Below the pieces are notes generated by a model. It was given only the letters and a program-made list of their open reading frames with translations, was not told the origin of the DNA and did no database searches. Position numbers and translations under genes: made by a program. A stretch of 60,626 nucleotides of DNA from Sporolactobacillus mangiferae (GTDB lineage: Bacteria > Bacillota > Bacilli > Bacillales > Sporolactobacillaceae), in the NCBI RefSeq assembly GCF_023336505.1, contig NZ_JAMAST010000014.1:1-60626 (forward strand), read 5' to 3'. Shown in pieces: positions 31,604 through 43,904 of this stretch. The number at the start of each line of letters is the position of its first letter. Within the stretch, counting starts at the first letter, position 1.

Positions 31604-31635
31604 AAAGAGCTCTCTTCGGAGGGCTCTTTTATTTT
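31604..31635 (+). terminator. Terminator of the str operon
   Basis: AAAGAGCTCTC and GAGGGCTCTTT form an 11-bp stem (one G-T wobble) on a TTCG tetraloop, followed by a T-rich tail. Confidence 0.92.
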
Positions 31636-31771
31636 GCACACATCTTTTTGACATGCGGCCACAGCGGGCAGCCGTAACAATGATGTGACAAAAGATAGAT
31701 CAATAATTTATATTTGAGGGCTTGACTGTGGTTAAGCCTCATGTCATTCTTTACCGAACATAAATTTAAAT

Positions 31772-31800
31772 TTGAATTTTCCTGAAAAAATCTATATAAT
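31772..31800 (+). promoter_or_regulatory. S10 operon promoter P1
   Basis: TTGAAT (31772-31777) and perfect TATAAT (31795-31800), 17-nt spacer. First of two tandem promoters in the 402-nt gap before rpsJ. Confidence 0.75.
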
Positions 31801-31832
31801 GTAACAGTTGCTGAAAAAAACTGCCGTTCACC

Positions 31833-31861
31833 TTGCTTTGCGCCTGATCTTTAGGTATAAT
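31833..31861 (+). promoter_or_regulatory. S10 operon promoter P2
   Basis: TTGCTT (31833-31838) and perfect TATAAT (31856-31861), 17-nt spacer, 61 nt downstream of P1. About 125 nt of leader remain before rpsJ; I recognise no L4-binding structure in it. Confidence 0.75.
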
Positions 31862-31963
31862 AGTGAAGTTGGTTTGGCAATGATGCGGAAGGTTGCGGAT
31901 ACACCCGGCTCCTTTGCCAAGGCGGGCTGTCCGGAAATTTTCGTGGAGCAAGTCTATTTTTAA

Positions 31964-32302
<339 letters not shown>

Positions 32303-32332
32303 TTTATTTAAGTAAAACAGGAGGTGTTACGG

Positions 32333-32971
32333 ATGAGCAAGGGAATCTTAGGCAAGAAAATCGGCATGACTCAAATTTTTGCTGAAAACGGCGATGTGAT
32401 TCCTGTTACGGTTATCGATGTGTCTGATAATGTTGTTCTTCAAAAGAAAACAGCTGAAACGGACGGATACGAAGCTGTACAGCTCGGCTTTGACAATACG
32501 AAAGCATCACGTATTACCAAGCCGGCAAAGGGTCACGCTGAAAAAGCGAAAGCCGAACCTAAGCGCTTCATTAAAGAAATCCGTAATGTACAGTTAGACG
32601 ATTACGAATTAGGCAAGGAAGTAACCGCCGACACATTTAAAGCCGGCGATGTTGTTGATGTGACTGGAACATCCAAAGGCAAGGGCTATCAGGGCCCAAT
32701 TAAAAGAAACAATCAATCTCGTGGACCGATGACTCACGGTTCCCGTTATCACCGCCGTCCGGGTTCCATGGGTGTTATTGATCCTGCGCATACGTTCAAG
32801 GGCAAAAAACTTGCCGGACGCATGGGCGGCGAAACGGTAACTGTTCAAAATCTGGTTATTGCCAAAGTTGACCCGGAACGCAAGCTGATCCTGATTCGCG
32901 GCAACGTGCCAGGCGCTAAGAAGAGCTACATTGTTATTAAATCTGCACTCAAAGCAAAAGAAGCTAAATAA
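32333..32971 (+). CDS. rplC: 50S ribosomal protein L3 (uL3)
   Basis: Early-assembly protein reaching to the peptidyl transferase centre. It has 212 residues (B. subtilis 209). [12 protein letters not shown] at the N-terminus and the loop [13 protein letters not shown], which approaches the active site, are intact. ATG 32333 follows GGAGGTG; a 3-residue longer frame is not supported by spacing. Confidence 0.97.
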   Translation: MSKGILGKKIGMTQIFAENGDVIPVTVIDVSDNVVLQKKTAETDGYEAVQLGFDNTKASRITKPAKGHAEKAKAEPKRFIKEIRNVQLDDYELGKEVTADTFKAGDVVDVTGTSKGKGYQGPIKRNNQSRGPMTHGSRYHRRPGSMGVIDPAHTFKGKKLAGRMGGETVTVQNLVIAKVDPERKLILIRGNVPGAKKSYIVIKSALKAKEAK

Positions 32972-32988
32972 GAAGGGAGGACGCTTCC

Positions 32989-33612
32989 ATGCCAAAATTA
33001 ACTGTATTTGATCAAAAAGGCGCTGAAGTTGGATCTGTTGAACTGGCAGATGCTGTATTCGGCATTGAACCTAATGAACATGTCGTATACCAAGCGGTTG
33101 TCATGCAACAGGCTTCTCTGCGCCAGGGAACACACGCTGTAAAGAACCGCTCCGCTGTACGCGGAGGCGGACGCAAACCTTGGAAACAAAAAGGAACAGG
33201 ACGCGCGCGTCAGGGCTCTATTCGTTCGCCGCAGTGGGTTGGCGGCGGCACGGTATTTGGACCGACACCGCGCAGCTATGCCTATAAACTGCCGAAGAAA
33301 GTGCGCAGACTTGCCATTAAGTCCGTACTGTCAGGTAAAGCAGGGGACAATGATCTGATTGTACTTGATGCGTTGACTATTGAAGCGCCAAAAACAAAAG
33401 AAATTGTTGCTTTACTGAACAATTTATCGGTGGCGGCTAAAGCACTGATTGTTACAAATGATGTTGATGAAACGGCTGTCTTGTCGTCACGTAATATCCC
33501 AGGTGTAAAGGTGCTTGCTGCAAACGAAGTCAACGTCCTTGATGTTGTCGCTCATGATAAGCTGATTGTCACTAAGGAAGCCGCAGCAAAGCTTGAGGAG
33601 GTGCTTGGATAA
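32989..33612 (+). CDS. rplD: 50S ribosomal protein L4 (uL4)
   Basis: Exit-tunnel protein. It has 207 residues. The extended tunnel loop is seen in [20 protein letters not shown], unmutated at the macrolide-relevant [12 protein letters not shown] tip. AGGGAGG precedes the ATG. The stop overlaps the rplW start (TAATG). Confidence 0.98.
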   Translation: MPKLTVFDQKGAEVGSVELADAVFGIEPNEHVVYQAVVMQQASLRQGTHAVKNRSAVRGGGRKPWKQKGTGRARQGSIRSPQWVGGGTVFGPTPRSYAYKLPKKVRRLAIKSVLSGKAGDNDLIVLDALTIEAPKTKEIVALLNNLSVAAKALIVTNDVDETAVLSSRNIPGVKVLAANEVNVLDVVAHDKLIVTKEAAAKLEEVLG

Positions 33613-33902
33613 TGAAAGATCCTCGCGATATTATAAAGCGCCCCGTGCTGACTGAACGTACAACGGCCCAGATGGCTGATAAGAAATACACATTTGATGT
33701 TGACTTAAAGGCGAACAAGTCTGAAATCAAACGTGCAGTGGAAACCATCTTTGGTGTTAAAGTTGTTAAGGTAAACACATTGAATGTGAAGGGCAAGCCG
33801 AAACGTTACGGCCGCTACACAGGTTTTACGAATAGACGTAAGAAAGCCATTGTTACATTGACGCCGGAAAGCAAAGAACTCAACTTCTTTGAAGGCGAAT
33901 AA
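33612..33902 (+). CDS. rplW: 50S ribosomal protein L23 (uL23)
   Basis: Sits at the exit of the peptide tunnel and docks trigger factor and SRP. It has 96 residues. [20 protein letters not shown] and the loop [19 protein letters not shown] are typical. Its ATG overlaps the rplD stop by one base, and GAGGAGG lies inside the end of rplD. Confidence 0.98.
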   Translation: MKDPRDIIKRPVLTERTTAQMADKKYTFDVDLKANKSEIKRAVETIFGVKVVKVNTLNVKGKPKRYGRYTGFTNRRKKAIVTLTPESKELNFFEGE

Positions 33903-33930
33903 GGACTATTAAAGAAGGAGGTTACTGATT

Positions 33931-34761
33931 GTGCCACTTAAAAAGTACAAACCGACAACCAACGGCCGCAGAAATATGACGTCGCTGGATTTCGCGGAAA
34001 TTACGACGGATACGCCGGAAAAATCATTGCTGACGGCATTGCCTAAAAAGGCGGGCCGAAACAATCAGGGCAAACTGACTGTTCGTCATCAGGGCGGCGG
34101 CCATAAACGCAAATACCGTATTATTGATTTTAAACGAAATAAAGATGATGTGCCTGGTAAGGTCGCAACGATCGAATATGATCCGAACCGTACTGCAAAT
34201 ATTGCTTTGATTCATTATGCGGATGGAGAAAAACGTTACATTCTTGCTCCGAAAGGCATTCGGGTAGGAACTGAAATTATGTCCGGTGTAAATGCCGATA
34301 TCAAGGCAGGCAACGCGCTTCCTTTGAAAAACATTCCGGTTGGTACAACCATCCACAATATTGAACTGAAACCGGGAAAAGGCGGACAGCTTGTGCGCTC
34401 TGCGGGAACATCTGCTCAGATTCTTGGTAAAGAAGGCAAATACGTGCTTGTTCGTCTGGTTTCCGGCGAAGTGCGTATGGTTCTTGAAACGTGCCGTGCA
34501 ACGATCGGCCAGGTCGGTAATCTGGAACACGAACTTGTGTCTGTCGGTAAAGCCGGCCGGTCACGCTGGAAGGGCATCCGTCCGACGGTCCGTGGATCAG
34601 TTATGAACCCGAATGATCACCCACACGGCGGTGGTGAAGGTAAGGCTCCTGTCGGACGTAAATCGCCGATGTCTCCTTGGGGCAAGCCAACAATGGGCTA
34701 CAAGACACGCAGCAAAAAGAAAGCTTCCGAACAGTTCATTATCAGACATCGTAAAAAATAA
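33931..34761 (+). CDS. rplB: 50S ribosomal protein L2 (uL2)
   Basis: Needed for subunit association and peptidyl transfer. It has 276 residues. The invariant histidine lies in [18 protein letters not shown]. The GTG start follows AGAAGGAGG. Normal length and domain order. Confidence 0.98.
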   Translation: MPLKKYKPTTNGRRNMTSLDFAEITTDTPEKSLLTALPKKAGRNNQGKLTVRHQGGGHKRKYRIIDFKRNKDDVPGKVATIEYDPNRTANIALIHYADGEKRYILAPKGIRVGTEIMSGVNADIKAGNALPLKNIPVGTTIHNIELKPGKGGQLVRSAGTSAQILGKEGKYVLVRLVSGEVRMVLETCRATIGQVGNLEHELVSVGKAGRSRWKGIRPTVRGSVMNPNDHPHGGGEGKAPVGRKSPMSPWGKPTMGYKTRSKKKASEQFIIRHRKK

Positions 34762-34803
34762 TCCGTCCCGGATAAATATTTTATTTTGGAAGGAGGCCTA
34801 CTC

Positions 34804-35085
34804 ATGAGCCGAAGCCTGAAAAAAGGACCTTTTGTCGATGATCATCTCATGACAAAAGTTACCCGCCTGAATGAGAAAGATGAAAAAAGAGTCATTAAGA
34901 CTTGGTCGCGCAGATCAACCATCTTCCCTGAATTCATCGGCCATACCATTGCTGTTTACGACGGACGCAAACATGTGCCGGTGTACGTTACAGAAGACAT
35001 GGTAGGACATAAACTTGGAGAATTTGCTCCGACAAGAACTTATCGCGGACACGCTGCTACCGATAAGAAGACAAGCGCACGCTAA
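34804..35085 (+). CDS. rpsS: 30S ribosomal protein S19 (uS19)
   Basis: Head protein near the A site. It has 93 residues. [15 protein letters not shown] and the C-terminal [14 protein letters not shown] are standard. ATG 34804 follows AAGGAGG; a longer frame from 34786 is rejected because it starts inside the ribosome site. Confidence 0.98.
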   Translation: MSRSLKKGPFVDDHLMTKVTRLNEKDEKRVIKTWSRRSTIFPEFIGHTIAVYDGRKHVPVYVTEDMVGHKLGEFAPTRTYRGHAATDKKTSAR

Positions 35086-35103
35086 CGAAAGGAGGAACTT
35101 TTG

Positions 35104-35445
35104 ATGCAAGCTAAAGCAGTTGCTAGACAAATTCGTATTGCTCCTCGTAAGGCGCGTCTTGTTATTGATCTTATCAGGGGCAAGGATGTCGGTTATGCGC
35201 TGGCCGTTCTGAAAAACACTCAGAAGGCAGCGTCACCGATTATTGAAAAAGTTTTGAAATCCGCGATTGCCAATGCGGAACATAATTACGATCTGGACAC
35301 AGAAACGTTGTATGTTGAACAGGCGTTTGTTGATGAAGGCGCCACCTTAAAACGCTTCCGTCCGCGCGCTCAGGGTCGCGCGAGCCGAATTAACAAACGG
35401 ACCAGTCACATTACAATTATTGTGTCGGAAAAGAAGGAGGGATAA
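35104..35445 (+). CDS. rplV: 50S ribosomal protein L22 (uL22)
   Basis: Lines the exit tunnel. It has 113 residues. The tunnel hairpin tip is [19 protein letters not shown], unmutated. ATG 35104 is favoured over the TTG at 35101 because AAAGGAGG is 7 nt away. Confidence 0.97.
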   Translation: MQAKAVARQIRIAPRKARLVIDLIRGKDVGYALAVLKNTQKAASPIIEKVLKSAIANAEHNYDLDTETLYVEQAFVDEGATLKRFRPRAQGRASRINKRTSHITIIVSEKKEG

Positions 35446-35448
35446 CGC

Positions 35449-36108
35449 GTGGGTCAGAAAATTAATCCTATTGGGTTCAGAATCGGTGTCATTCGTGACT
35501 GGGAATCCAAATGGTATGCGGATAAAGAATATGCTGAGTATCTTCATGAAGATATCAAAATTCGCAAATATATTGAAGAAAAGCTGAAAGATGCCTCTGT
35601 TTCCGGCATTGAACTGGAACGTGCCGCCAATCGCATTAATGTAACAATTAGAACTGCGAAACCAGGCATGGTCATCGGAAAAGGCGGCTCTGAAGTTGAA
35701 AATCTTCGTAAGGCTTTGAACACTCTTACAGGCAAACGGGTTCACGTAAACATTTTTGAGATTAAGCAGGCAGATCTTGACGCAAAGCTGGTAGCTGAAA
35801 ATATTGCCCGTCAGCTTGAAAGCCGTATTTCTTGGAGACGCGCACAGAAGCAGACATTGCAAAGAGCGATGCGCGCAGGCGCAAAGGGAATCAAAACGCA
35901 ATGTGCCGGACGTCTCGGCGGCGCAGATATGGCACGTACAGAGGATTACAGTGAAGGAACTGTTCCGCTTCATACTTTGCGAGCCGACATTGATTATGGG
36001 ACAGCAGAAGCTGATACTACTTATGGCAAAATCGGTGTAAAAGTATGGATTTATCGTGGAGAAGTCCTTCCTACGAAAGGAACGACAAATAAGGAAGGAG
36101 GCAAATAA
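35449..36108 (+). CDS. rpsC: 30S ribosomal protein S3 (uS3)
   Basis: mRNA-entry protein with helicase-like role. It has 219 residues. The N-terminal [13 protein letters not shown] and the KH-domain [15 protein letters not shown] are present. GTG start after GGAGGG, 3 nt after the rplV stop. Confidence 0.98.
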   Translation: MGQKINPIGFRIGVIRDWESKWYADKEYAEYLHEDIKIRKYIEEKLKDASVSGIELERAANRINVTIRTAKPGMVIGKGGSEVENLRKALNTLTGKRVHVNIFEIKQADLDAKLVAENIARQLESRISWRRAQKQTLQRAMRAGAKGIKTQCAGRLGGADMARTEDYSEGTVPLHTLRADIDYGTAEADTTYGKIGVKVWIYRGEVLPTKGTTNKEGGK

Positions 36109-36110
36109 TT

Positions 36111-36545
36111 ATGTTAATGCCTAAACGCACAAAGTATCGCAGACAGCACCGTGGCAGAATGCGCGGACAAACAAAGGGCGGTGCTACGGTAACGTTCGGT
36201 GAATACGGATTGCAGGCACTGGGATCCGCCTGGATCACCAGCCGCCAGATTGAAGCAGCACGTATTGCGATGACACGTTATATGAAACGTGGCGGAAAAG
36301 TCTGGATCAAAATTTTCCCGCAAAAATCGTACACAAAGAAACCTCTTGACGTCCGAATGGGTTCCGGTAAAGGTGCTCCTGAAGGATGGGTAGCAGTTGT
36401 AAAGCCTGGCCGTGTTCTTTTTGAAGTCGGCGGTATCAGTGAAGAAGTGGCTTATGAAGCACTGAGACTTGCAAGCCACAAATTGCCTATTAAAACGAAA
36501 ATCGTGAAACGCGAAGAAGTGGGTGGTGACGCAAATGAAGGCTGA
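36111..36545 (+). CDS. rplP: 50S ribosomal protein L16 (uL16)
   Basis: Contacts A- and P-site tRNA. It has 144 residues. [19 protein letters not shown] matches the family from its first residue, so ATG 36111 is used rather than ATG 36117. A conserved [15 protein letters not shown] segment follows. Its end overlaps rpmC. Confidence 0.98.
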   Translation: MLMPKRTKYRRQHRGRMRGQTKGGATVTFGEYGLQALGSAWITSRQIEAARIAMTRYMKRGGKVWIKIFPQKSYTKKPLDVRMGSGKGAPEGWVAVVKPGRVLFEVGGISEEVAYEALRLASHKLPIKTKIVKREEVGGDANEG

Positions 36546-36738
36546 GGAATTACGTAATTTGACCACTGCTGAAGTTGAAGAAAACGTGAAGTCCTTGAAG
36601 GAAGAACTGTTTAATCTGCGTTTCCAGCTCGCTACTGGACAATTGGAAAATCCGGCTCGCATTCGCGCAGTACGCAAATCCATTGCTCGCGCAAAAACGA
36701 TTTTGCGTGAACGTGAATTGAATGTTCAAAACGGCTGA
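36535..36738 (+). CDS. rpmC: 50S ribosomal protein L29 (uL29)
   Basis: Small helical exit-site protein. It has 67 residues. [16 protein letters not shown] and [20 protein letters not shown] are typical. ATG 36535 follows GGGTGGTGA and overlaps the last 11 nt of rplP, so coupling is expected; a longer frame from 36523 is not favoured. Confidence 0.96.
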   Translation: MKAEELRNLTTAEVEENVKSLKEELFNLRFQLATGQLENPARIRAVRKSIARAKTILRERELNVQNG

Positions 36739-36754
36739 GAAGGAGGTAGCGCAA

Positions 36755-37027
36755 ATGGCAGAAGAAACACGCAAAAATGCCCGTAAAGTTCTGGTCGGTC
36801 GTGTTGTTTCGGACAAAATGGATAAGACCATTACGGTACTTGTTGAAACGTACAAGAACCACCGTCTTTATGGAAAACACGTGAAGTATTCCAAGAAATT
36901 CAAAGCACATGATGAGAATAATCAGGCTAAAGTCGGCGATATTGTTGAAATCATGGAAACTCGCCCGCTTTCTAAAGATAAACGTTTTCGTCTTGTGAAA
37001 ATTGTTGAGGAATCCGTTATTATCTGA
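36755..37027 (+). CDS. rpsQ: 30S ribosomal protein S17 (uS17)
   Basis: OB-fold 16S rRNA binder. It has 90 residues (B. subtilis 87). [18 protein letters not shown] and [22 protein letters not shown] split the fold as usual. ATG 36755 follows GAAGGAGG; an upstream frame from 36722 overlaps rpmC and is rejected. Confidence 0.97.
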   Translation: MAEETRKNARKVLVGRVVSDKMDKTITVLVETYKNHRLYGKHVKYSKKFKAHDENNQAKVGDIVEIMETRPLSKDKRFRLVKIVEESVII

Positions 37028-37068
37028 TCTGTCGGACGTATCCGGAGATCGAAGGGAGGTTGCACGTT

Positions 37069-37437
37069 ATGATTCAACAGGAAAGCCGTTTGAAAGTTGC
37101 CGATAACTCTGGTGCTCGCGAAGTCCTTACCATTAAAGTTTTGGGGGGATCCGGACGCAAGACTGCCAACATCGGTGATGTGATCGTTGCCTCGGTTAAA
37201 CAAGCAACACCAGGCGGGGTTGTTAAGAAAGGCGACGTCGTGAAAGCTGTCGTGGTACGCACAAAACATGGTGTAAGACGTACGGATGGCTCTTATATTC
37301 GTTTTGACGAAAATGCTGTTGTTCTGATTAAGGAAGACAAAAGCCCGCGTGGCACACGTATCTTTGGACCGGTAGCCCGTGAACTGCGTGAAGGCCAGTT
37401 TATGAAGATTGTTTCTCTTGCACCGGAAGTACTGTGA
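37069..37437 (+). CDS. rplN: 50S ribosomal protein L14 (uL14)
   Basis: Subunit-interface protein and dock for RsfS. It has 122 residues. [19 protein letters not shown] is the standard N-terminus. ATG 37069 follows GAAGGGAGG. The C-terminus [17 protein letters not shown] is complete. Confidence 0.98.
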   Translation: MIQQESRLKVADNSGAREVLTIKVLGGSGRKTANIGDVIVASVKQATPGGVVKKGDVVKAVVVRTKHGVRRTDGSYIRFDENAVVLIKEDKSPRGTRIFGPVARELREGQFMKIVSLAPEVL

Positions 37438-37472
37438 TTCTGAATGGTCTGAAAAAGGAGGTGGCATGCAAC

Positions 37473-37790
37473 ATGGCAAAACTGCATGTAAAAAAAGGCG
37501 ACAAGGTTCAAGTAATCACCGGCAAGGATAAAGGCAAGCAGGGTGTGATTCTGGCGGCATTTCCGGCAAAAGAACGTGTCATTGTCGAAGGCGTCAACAT
37601 TGTCAAGAAACACTCAAAGCCAAGTCAGGCAGCTCCTCAGGGCGGTATTCTTGAGAAAGAAGCGCCGATTCATGTATCAAATGTTATGCTGCTTGATCCA
37701 AAGACAAACGAACCTACACGCGTAGGACATAAAATAGTGGACGGCAAAAGAGTCCGCGTATCAAAAAAATCAGGCGAAATTATTGAATAA
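37473..37790 (+). CDS. rplX: 50S ribosomal protein L24 (uL24)
   Basis: Assembly initiator with a KOW motif ([18 protein letters not shown]). It has 105 residues (B. subtilis 103). ATG 37473 follows AAAGGAGGTGG; the longer frame from 37434 overlaps rplN and has no site of its own. Confidence 0.97.
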   Translation: MAKLHVKKGDKVQVITGKDKGKQGVILAAFPAKERVIVEGVNIVKKHSKPSQAAPQGGILEKEAPIHVSNVMLLDPKTNEPTRVGHKIVDGKRVRVSKKSGEIIE

Positions 37791-37819
37791 ACGGAGTGTC
37801 TGTGAAAGGAGGTCAACAC

Positions 37820-38362
37820 ATGAGCCGTTTTAAAGAAAAATATGACAAGGAAGTTGTTCCGGCTTTAATTGAAAAGTTTAAATACACATCGGTAATGCAG
37901 GTCCCGGCGATTGAAAAAGTAGTCATTAATATGGGTGTCGGCGAAGCCGTTCATAATTCGAAAGCATTGGACAGTGCTGTGGAAGATCTGACTGCTCTTT
38001 CCGGTCAGAAACCGGTGATCACACGCGCAAAGAAATCAATTGCCGCTTTCAAACTTCGTGAAGGTGTTGCGATCGGCGCAAAAGTAACGCTTAGAAAAGA
38101 TCGTATGTACGATTTTCTTGATAAGCTGGTTACCGTTGCGCTTCCGCGTGTCCGTGACTTCCGTGGCGTTTCTAAGAAGGCATTTGACGGTCGCGGCAAC
38201 TACACACTGGGTATTCGTGAACAACTGATCTTCCCGGAAATCGACTATGATAAAGTGGATAAAGTACGTGGTATGGATATCGTTATTGTAACGACTGCCA
38301 AGACAGATGAAGAAGCAGCGGAACTTTTGACCTTGCTGGGCATGCCGTTCGTAAAAAAATAA
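37820..38362 (+). CDS. rplE: 50S ribosomal protein L5 (uL5)
   Basis: Binds 5S rRNA and contacts P-site tRNA. It has 180 residues. [20 protein letters not shown] and the [12 protein letters not shown] and [21 protein letters not shown] segments are standard. ATG 37820 follows AAAGGAGG. Confidence 0.98.
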   Translation: MSRFKEKYDKEVVPALIEKFKYTSVMQVPAIEKVVINMGVGEAVHNSKALDSAVEDLTALSGQKPVITRAKKSIAAFKLREGVAIGAKVTLRKDRMYDFLDKLVTVALPRVRDFRGVSKKAFDGRGNYTLGIREQLIFPEIDYDKVDKVRGMDIVIVTTAKTDEEAAELLTLLGMPFVKK

Positions 38363-38382
38363 TCGTAAGGAGGATATGAATT

Positions 38383-38568
38383 TTGGCAAAAAAGTCTATG
38401 CTTGTTTCATCACATCGCCCAAAAAAATTCAAAGTGCAGGAATACACACGCTGTGAACGCTGCGGACGTCCTCATTCGGTTCTCAGGAAATTCAAATTAT
38501 GCAGAATTTGTTTTCGCGAACTTGCCTATAAAGGACAAATCCCAGGTGTTAAAAAAGCCAGCTGGTAA
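38383..38568 (+). CDS. rpsN: 30S ribosomal protein S14, zinc type (uS14)
   Basis: 16S rRNA head protein. It has 61 residues, the zinc-binding form with CERCG (24-28) and CRIC (40-43). The short zinc form is the housekeeping S14 of Bacilli, while zinc-free paralogues are used under zinc starvation. The start is TTG, with AAGGAGG 9 nt upstream. Confidence 0.97.
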   Translation: MAKKSMLVSSHRPKKFKVQEYTRCERCGRPHSVLRKFKLCRICFRELAYKGQIPGVKKASW

Positions 38569-38601
38569 AATTTTAAGTGACAGGGAAGGAGGTCGATTTG
38601 C

Positions 38602-39000
38602 ATGGTCATGACAGATCCCATAGCAGATATGCTGACCCGCATTCGTAATGCCAATATTGTTCGCCATGAACAGATTGAGCTGCCAGGTTCCAGAATCAAG
38701 AGGGAAATTGCTGAAATCCTGAAGCGCGAAGGATTTATAAAAGATGTTGAATACATTGAAGACAATAAACAAGGTGTGCTTCGTCTCATCTTAAAATATG
38801 GCAGCAACAAAGAACGTGTTATTTCCGGTTTGAAGAGAATCAGCAAACCCGGACTTCGCGTTTATGCAAAAGCCGATGAAGTGCCGAGAGTGCTTGGCGG
38901 TCTCGGAATTGCGCTTGTATCAACGTCAAAGGGCATTGTTACGGATAAGGAAGCCCGCCAGCAGAAAGTCGGCGGCGAAGTGCTCGCCTACATTTGGTAA
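38602..39000 (+). CDS. rpsH: 30S ribosomal protein S8 (uS8)
   Basis: Primary 16S central-domain binder. It has 132 residues. [18 protein letters not shown] matches B. subtilis from ATG 38602. The C-terminus [11 protein letters not shown] is complete. GAAGGAGG lies upstream. S8 is the spc-operon repressor in E. coli; I see no matching target here. Confidence 0.98.
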   Translation: MVMTDPIADMLTRIRNANIVRHEQIELPGSRIKREIAEILKREGFIKDVEYIEDNKQGVLRLILKYGSNKERVISGLKRISKPGLRVYAKADEVPRVLGGLGIALVSTSKGIVTDKEARQQKVGGEVLAYIW

Positions 39001-39027
39001 GGAGCAAACAAGAACGGAGGTGTACAG

Positions 39028-39564
39028 ATGTCTCGTATAGGATTAAGACCGACAGCCATTCCTGATGGCGTAACGGTAACGATTGACGGTCAGACAGTAA
39101 CGGTCAAAGGCCCTAAAGGCGAGTTATCCCGGACATTCCATCCGGATATGATTATTAAGCAGGAAAACAATGAAGTAAAAGTTGAAAGGCCGGATGATTC
39201 AAACCAGCATCGCGCCCTGCACGGTACGACAAGCAGTTTGATCAGCAACATGGTTGAAGGCGTAACGAAGGGTTTTGTTAAGAAGCTTGAGCTTGTCGGC
39301 GTCGGTTATCGTGCCAACAAACAGGGTAAGAAGCTTGTGCTGAATGTCGGCTACTCCCACCCGGTAGAAATCGTTCCTGAAGAGGGAATTGAACTGGCTG
39401 TTGAAGGCAACAACAAGATTGCCGTTTCCGGAATCGACAAACAGCGTGTCGGCGAAGTTGCCGCAAATATTCGTTCCGTCCGCTCACCTGAGCCTTATAA
39501 AGGTAAAGGTATTCGCTATGAAGGCGAAAATGTGCGTCGCAAGGAAGGTAAAACAGGTAAGTAA
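39028..39564 (+). CDS. rplF: 50S ribosomal protein L6 (uL6)
   Basis: Near the sarcin-ricin loop. It has 178 residues. Two similar domains are seen, and the C-terminal [23 protein letters not shown] is typical. ACGGAGG precedes the ATG. Confidence 0.98.
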   Translation: MSRIGLRPTAIPDGVTVTIDGQTVTVKGPKGELSRTFHPDMIIKQENNEVKVERPDDSNQHRALHGTTSSLISNMVEGVTKGFVKKLELVGVGYRANKQGKKLVLNVGYSHPVEIVPEEGIELAVEGNNKIAVSGIDKQRVGEVAANIRSVRSPEPYKGKGIRYEGENVRRKEGKTGK

Positions 39565-39602
39565 TTGAATTTAATTTCTACGAGAAAGGAGCGACGGACA
39601 GT

Positions 39603-39965
39603 ATGATTACAAAAAAAGACAAAAACGCGTTGCGTCAGAAAAGACATTTTCATGTGCGTCACCGGATTGCGGGCACTGCAGAACGTCCGCGTTTAAATGT
39701 TTTTCGTTCTTCCAAGAATATATATGCGCAGCTGATTGACGATGTAAAGGGGACAACGCTTGTTTCCGCGTCATCGATTGACAAAGCATTTGATCTTGAA
39801 AAAGGCAGCGACGTCGCTGCTGCAAAAAAAGTCGGTCAATTGATCGGTGAACGTGCCCTTGAGAAGGGAATTGACACGGTAGTTTTTGATCGCAGCGGTT
39901 ATATTTATCACGGACGTGTAAAGGCTGTTGCTGAAGGCGCCCGGGAAGCCGGACTCAAATTTTAA
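39603..39965 (+). CDS. rplR: 50S ribosomal protein L18 (uL18)
   Basis: 5S rRNA-binding protein. It has 120 residues. The basic N-terminus [20 protein letters not shown] and the C-terminal [20 protein letters not shown] are family signatures. GAAAGGAG precedes the ATG. Confidence 0.98.
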   Translation: MITKKDKNALRQKRHFHVRHRIAGTAERPRLNVFRSSKNIYAQLIDDVKGTTLVSASSIDKAFDLEKGSDVAAAKKVGQLIGERALEKGIDTVVFDRSGYIYHGRVKAVAEGAREAGLKF

Positions 39966-39983
39966 AATTAAGGAGGGGAATCC

Positions 39984-40487
39984 ATGGCTAATAATAATGA
40001 TCGCAATAAATCAGAATTTGAAGAACGCGTTGTAACGATCAACCGCGTAGCGAAGGTTGTTAAAGGCGGACGCAGGTTCCGTTTTTCAGCGCTGGTTGTC
40101 GTTGGCGATAAGAAAGGCAATGTAGGTTACGGCCAAGGGAAAGCACATGAAGTTCCTGAAGCCATTCGCAAAGCCATTGAAGATGCGAAAAAGAATGTAT
40201 TCAATGTTCCGATTGTAAACACGACCATTCCTCATCAGGTGACTGGTCACGCGGGATCCGGCAGCGTATTGCTGAAACCGGCATCCGAAGGTACCGGAAT
40301 CATTGCCGGCGGCCCGGTGCGTGCCGTGCTCGAATTATCCGGACTTGGCGATATCCTCTCAAAGTCGCTCGGCTCGAACAATCCGATCAACATGGTTCGC
40401 GCAACCATTGCCGGATTGAAAGACCTGAAACGTGCAGAACATGTAGCAAAGCTGCGCGGCAAATCAGTAGAAGAACTGCTCGGATAA
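39984..40487 (+). CDS. rpsE: 30S ribosomal protein S5 (uS5)
   Basis: Decoding-fidelity protein. It has 167 residues. The double-stranded RNA-binding-like domain begins [20 protein letters not shown]; the spectinomycin loop (VVKGGRRF) is sensitive type. AAGGAGGGG precedes the ATG. Confidence 0.98.
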   Translation: MANNNDRNKSEFEERVVTINRVAKVVKGGRRFRFSALVVVGDKKGNVGYGQGKAHEVPEAIRKAIEDAKKNVFNVPIVNTTIPHQVTGHAGSGSVLLKPASEGTGIIAGGPVRAVLELSGLGDILSKSLGSNNPINMVRATIAGLKDLKRAEHVAKLRGKSVEELLG

Positions 40488-40500
40488 GGAGGGAGAGGCA

Positions 40501-40689
40501 TTGGCTAAAAAACTGGAAATTACCCTCAAACGCAGCGTGATCGGACGCCCTGAATCACAACGTGTGACGGTAAGAACGCTTGGTCTCAGAAAAACGTATC
40601 AGACCGTTGTACAGGATGACAATCCGGCAATTCGCGGCATGATCAACAAGGTTTCCCATCTCGTGCAGGTTCGTGAACTGAATGACTGA
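40501..40689 (+). CDS. rpmD: 50S ribosomal protein L30 (uL30)
   Basis: Small globular protein. It has 62 residues. [20 protein letters not shown] and [19 protein letters not shown] are typical. TTG start at 40501 with AAGGAGGG upstream, 13 nt after rpsE. Confidence 0.97.
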   Translation: MAKKLEITLKRSVIGRPESQRVTVRTLGLRKTYQTVVQDDNPAIRGMINKVSHLVQVRELND

Positions 40690-40724
40690 AGATAAAGTGA
40701 ATTTGTGAATAAGGAGGTGCCAAG

Positions 40725-41165
40725 ATGAAACTCCATGAATTGAAACCAGCTGAAGGATCCCGGTTTGCTCGCAAGAGAGTTGGGCGCGGCTACGGTTCAG
40801 GGCTTGGCAAAACATCTGGTCGAGGACAAAAAGGACAGAAAGCCCGCTCGGGCGGCAAGGTACGTCTCGGATTTGAAGGCGGACAGATGCCGCTCTTGCA
40901 AAGGCTTCCGAAAAAGGGTTTCAAAAACCCGACGCGCAAAATCTATTCTGTTGTTAATATTGAAAAATTGAACCGTTTTGAGAACGGAACGGAAATTACA
41001 CCAGAACTGCTGCTTGAAACACGCGTCATCCGCAAACTGAATGACGGAGTCAAAGTTCTGGGCGAAGGCAAACTTGAAGCCAAACTGACAGTTAAAGCGC
41101 ACAAGTTCTCTGCTTCTGCTAAAGAAGCAATTGAGGCTGCCGGCGGAAACATTGAGGTGATTTGA
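40725..41165 (+). CDS. rplO: 50S ribosomal protein L15 (uL15)
   Basis: Late-assembly protein. It has 146 residues. The Gly/Arg-rich extension ([20 protein letters not shown]) and the globular C-terminus are complete. AAGGAGG precedes the ATG. The stop codon touches the secY start. Confidence 0.98.
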   Translation: MKLHELKPAEGSRFARKRVGRGYGSGLGKTSGRGQKGQKARSGGKVRLGFEGGQMPLLQRLPKKGFKNPTRKIYSVVNIEKLNRFENGTEITPELLLETRVIRKLNDGVKVLGEGKLEAKLTVKAHKFSASAKEAIEAAGGNIEVI

Positions 41166-42454
41166 TGTTTCAAGTGCTTTCCAGCATGTGGCGAGAAGCC
41201 GATATTCGCCGAAAAATAGTATTCACACTGCTTATGCTCATTGTATTCCGGATCGGGACATTCATTCCCGTCCCAGATATTAATACAGAGCTGATCAATT
41301 TCAGTGATTCAAGTGCCTTTGGTCTGTTTAATACCTTTGGCGGTGGTGCGCTTGAGAATTTCTCCATTTTTTCGATGGGCATTATGCCATACATCACTGC
41401 TTCAATTATCGTGCAGCTGTTGCAAATGGATGTTGTCCCGAAACTGACGGAATGGTCAAAGCAGGGAGAAATGGGCCGGCGTAAATTGAATCAACTGACA
41501 AGATACGGGACGATCATTCTCGGCTTTATTGAAGCCCTTGGTCTCTCTTATACGTTCAATAGCAACTATCAAGGGTTGGTATCTAATCCGACCATTTGGA
41601 CCTTTCTGATCATTGCATTGGTACTGACAACGGGAACGGCTTTTCTCGTGTGGCTTGGCGATCAGATTACGGCTTATGGCGTGGGTAACGGTATTTCCAT
41701 TATTATCTTTGCCGGAATTGTTGCCAGAATTCCCACGGCAGTCAGCCAGATCTACGCACAGCGGTTTGCATCGTCAACCAACACATTTATGGAAGTACTT
41801 GGCTTGCTCGCTATTGTTGTGATTGTCCTCCTGATTGTTGTTGGAACGATTTTCGTTCAGCAGGGTATGCGGAAGATTCCGATACAATATGCGAAAAGGA
41901 CAATTGGCACAAAAACATATAGTGCAGAGCCGACGCATCTGCCGATTAAGGTTAATGCGGCCGGTGTTATCCCGGTCATCTTTGCAATCTCGCTGATGAT
42001 CACGCCGCCGACAATCGCCCGCTTTTTTCCGCAGAACGATGTGACTGCATGGATTATCCGGGTATTCGATTACTCAACGGTGTATGGCATGGTCATCTAC
42101 GCAGTGCTGATCATCGCATTTACCTATTTCTATACATTTGTCCAGGTAAACCCTGAGAAGATGGCGAAAAATCTTGGCGAACAAGGTGGCTATATCCCAG
42201 GTATCCGGCCGGGGAAAAGCACAGAGAAATACATTACCAAAATTCTCTATCGCCTGACCTTTCTCGGCGCTATTTTTCTGGCGGTCATTTCGCTTCTCCC
42301 GATTGTTTTCGGGGAAATTGGCGAATTGCCAACAAGCGCCCGGATCGGTGGAACAAGCTTGCTGATTGTTGTCGGGGTTGCACTTGATACGATGAAACGT
42401 ATCGAAAGCCAGCTGATTAAGAAAAATTATCAGGGCTTCATTAGAAAAAGGTAA
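41165..42454 (+). CDS. secY: Protein translocase subunit SecY
   Basis: Pore of the Sec channel. It has 429 residues with ten predicted membrane spans, including TLLMLIVFRIGTFIPVP (TM1), the plug region GGGALENFSIFSMG and the C-terminal TM10. The cytosolic loop KLTEWSKQGEMGRRKLNQ is present. ATG 41165, which shares its A with the rplO stop, matches the B. subtilis N-terminus better than TTG 41162. It partners SecE encoded at 15.2 kb. Confidence 0.97.
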   Translation: MFQVLSSMWREADIRRKIVFTLLMLIVFRIGTFIPVPDINTELINFSDSSAFGLFNTFGGGALENFSIFSMGIMPYITASIIVQLLQMDVVPKLTEWSKQGEMGRRKLNQLTRYGTIILGFIEALGLSYTFNSNYQGLVSNPTIWTFLIIALVLTTGTAFLVWLGDQITAYGVGNGISIIIFAGIVARIPTAVSQIYAQRFASSTNTFMEVLGLLAIVVIVLLIVVGTIFVQQGMRKIPIQYAKRTIGTKTYSAEPTHLPIKVNAAGVIPVIFAISLMITPPTIARFFPQNDVTAWIIRVFDYSTVYGMVIYAVLIIAFTYFYTFVQVNPEKMAKNLGEQGGYIPGIRPGKSTEKYITKILYRLTFLGAIFLAVISLLPIVFGEIGELPTSARIGGTSLLIVVGVALDTMKRIESQLIKKNYQGFIRKR

Positions 42455-42473
42455 GGCAACTTGCGGTGAATGA

Positions 42474-43888
<1,415 letters not shown>

Positions 43889-43904
43889 GTGAAGGTGATG
43901 ATGG

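Noticed and set aside
30518-31654. 378-codon minus-strand frame opposite tuf
   Set aside because: Shadow of a highly biased gene; the translation is rich in Phe, Asn and Arg, has no family features and no ribosome site.
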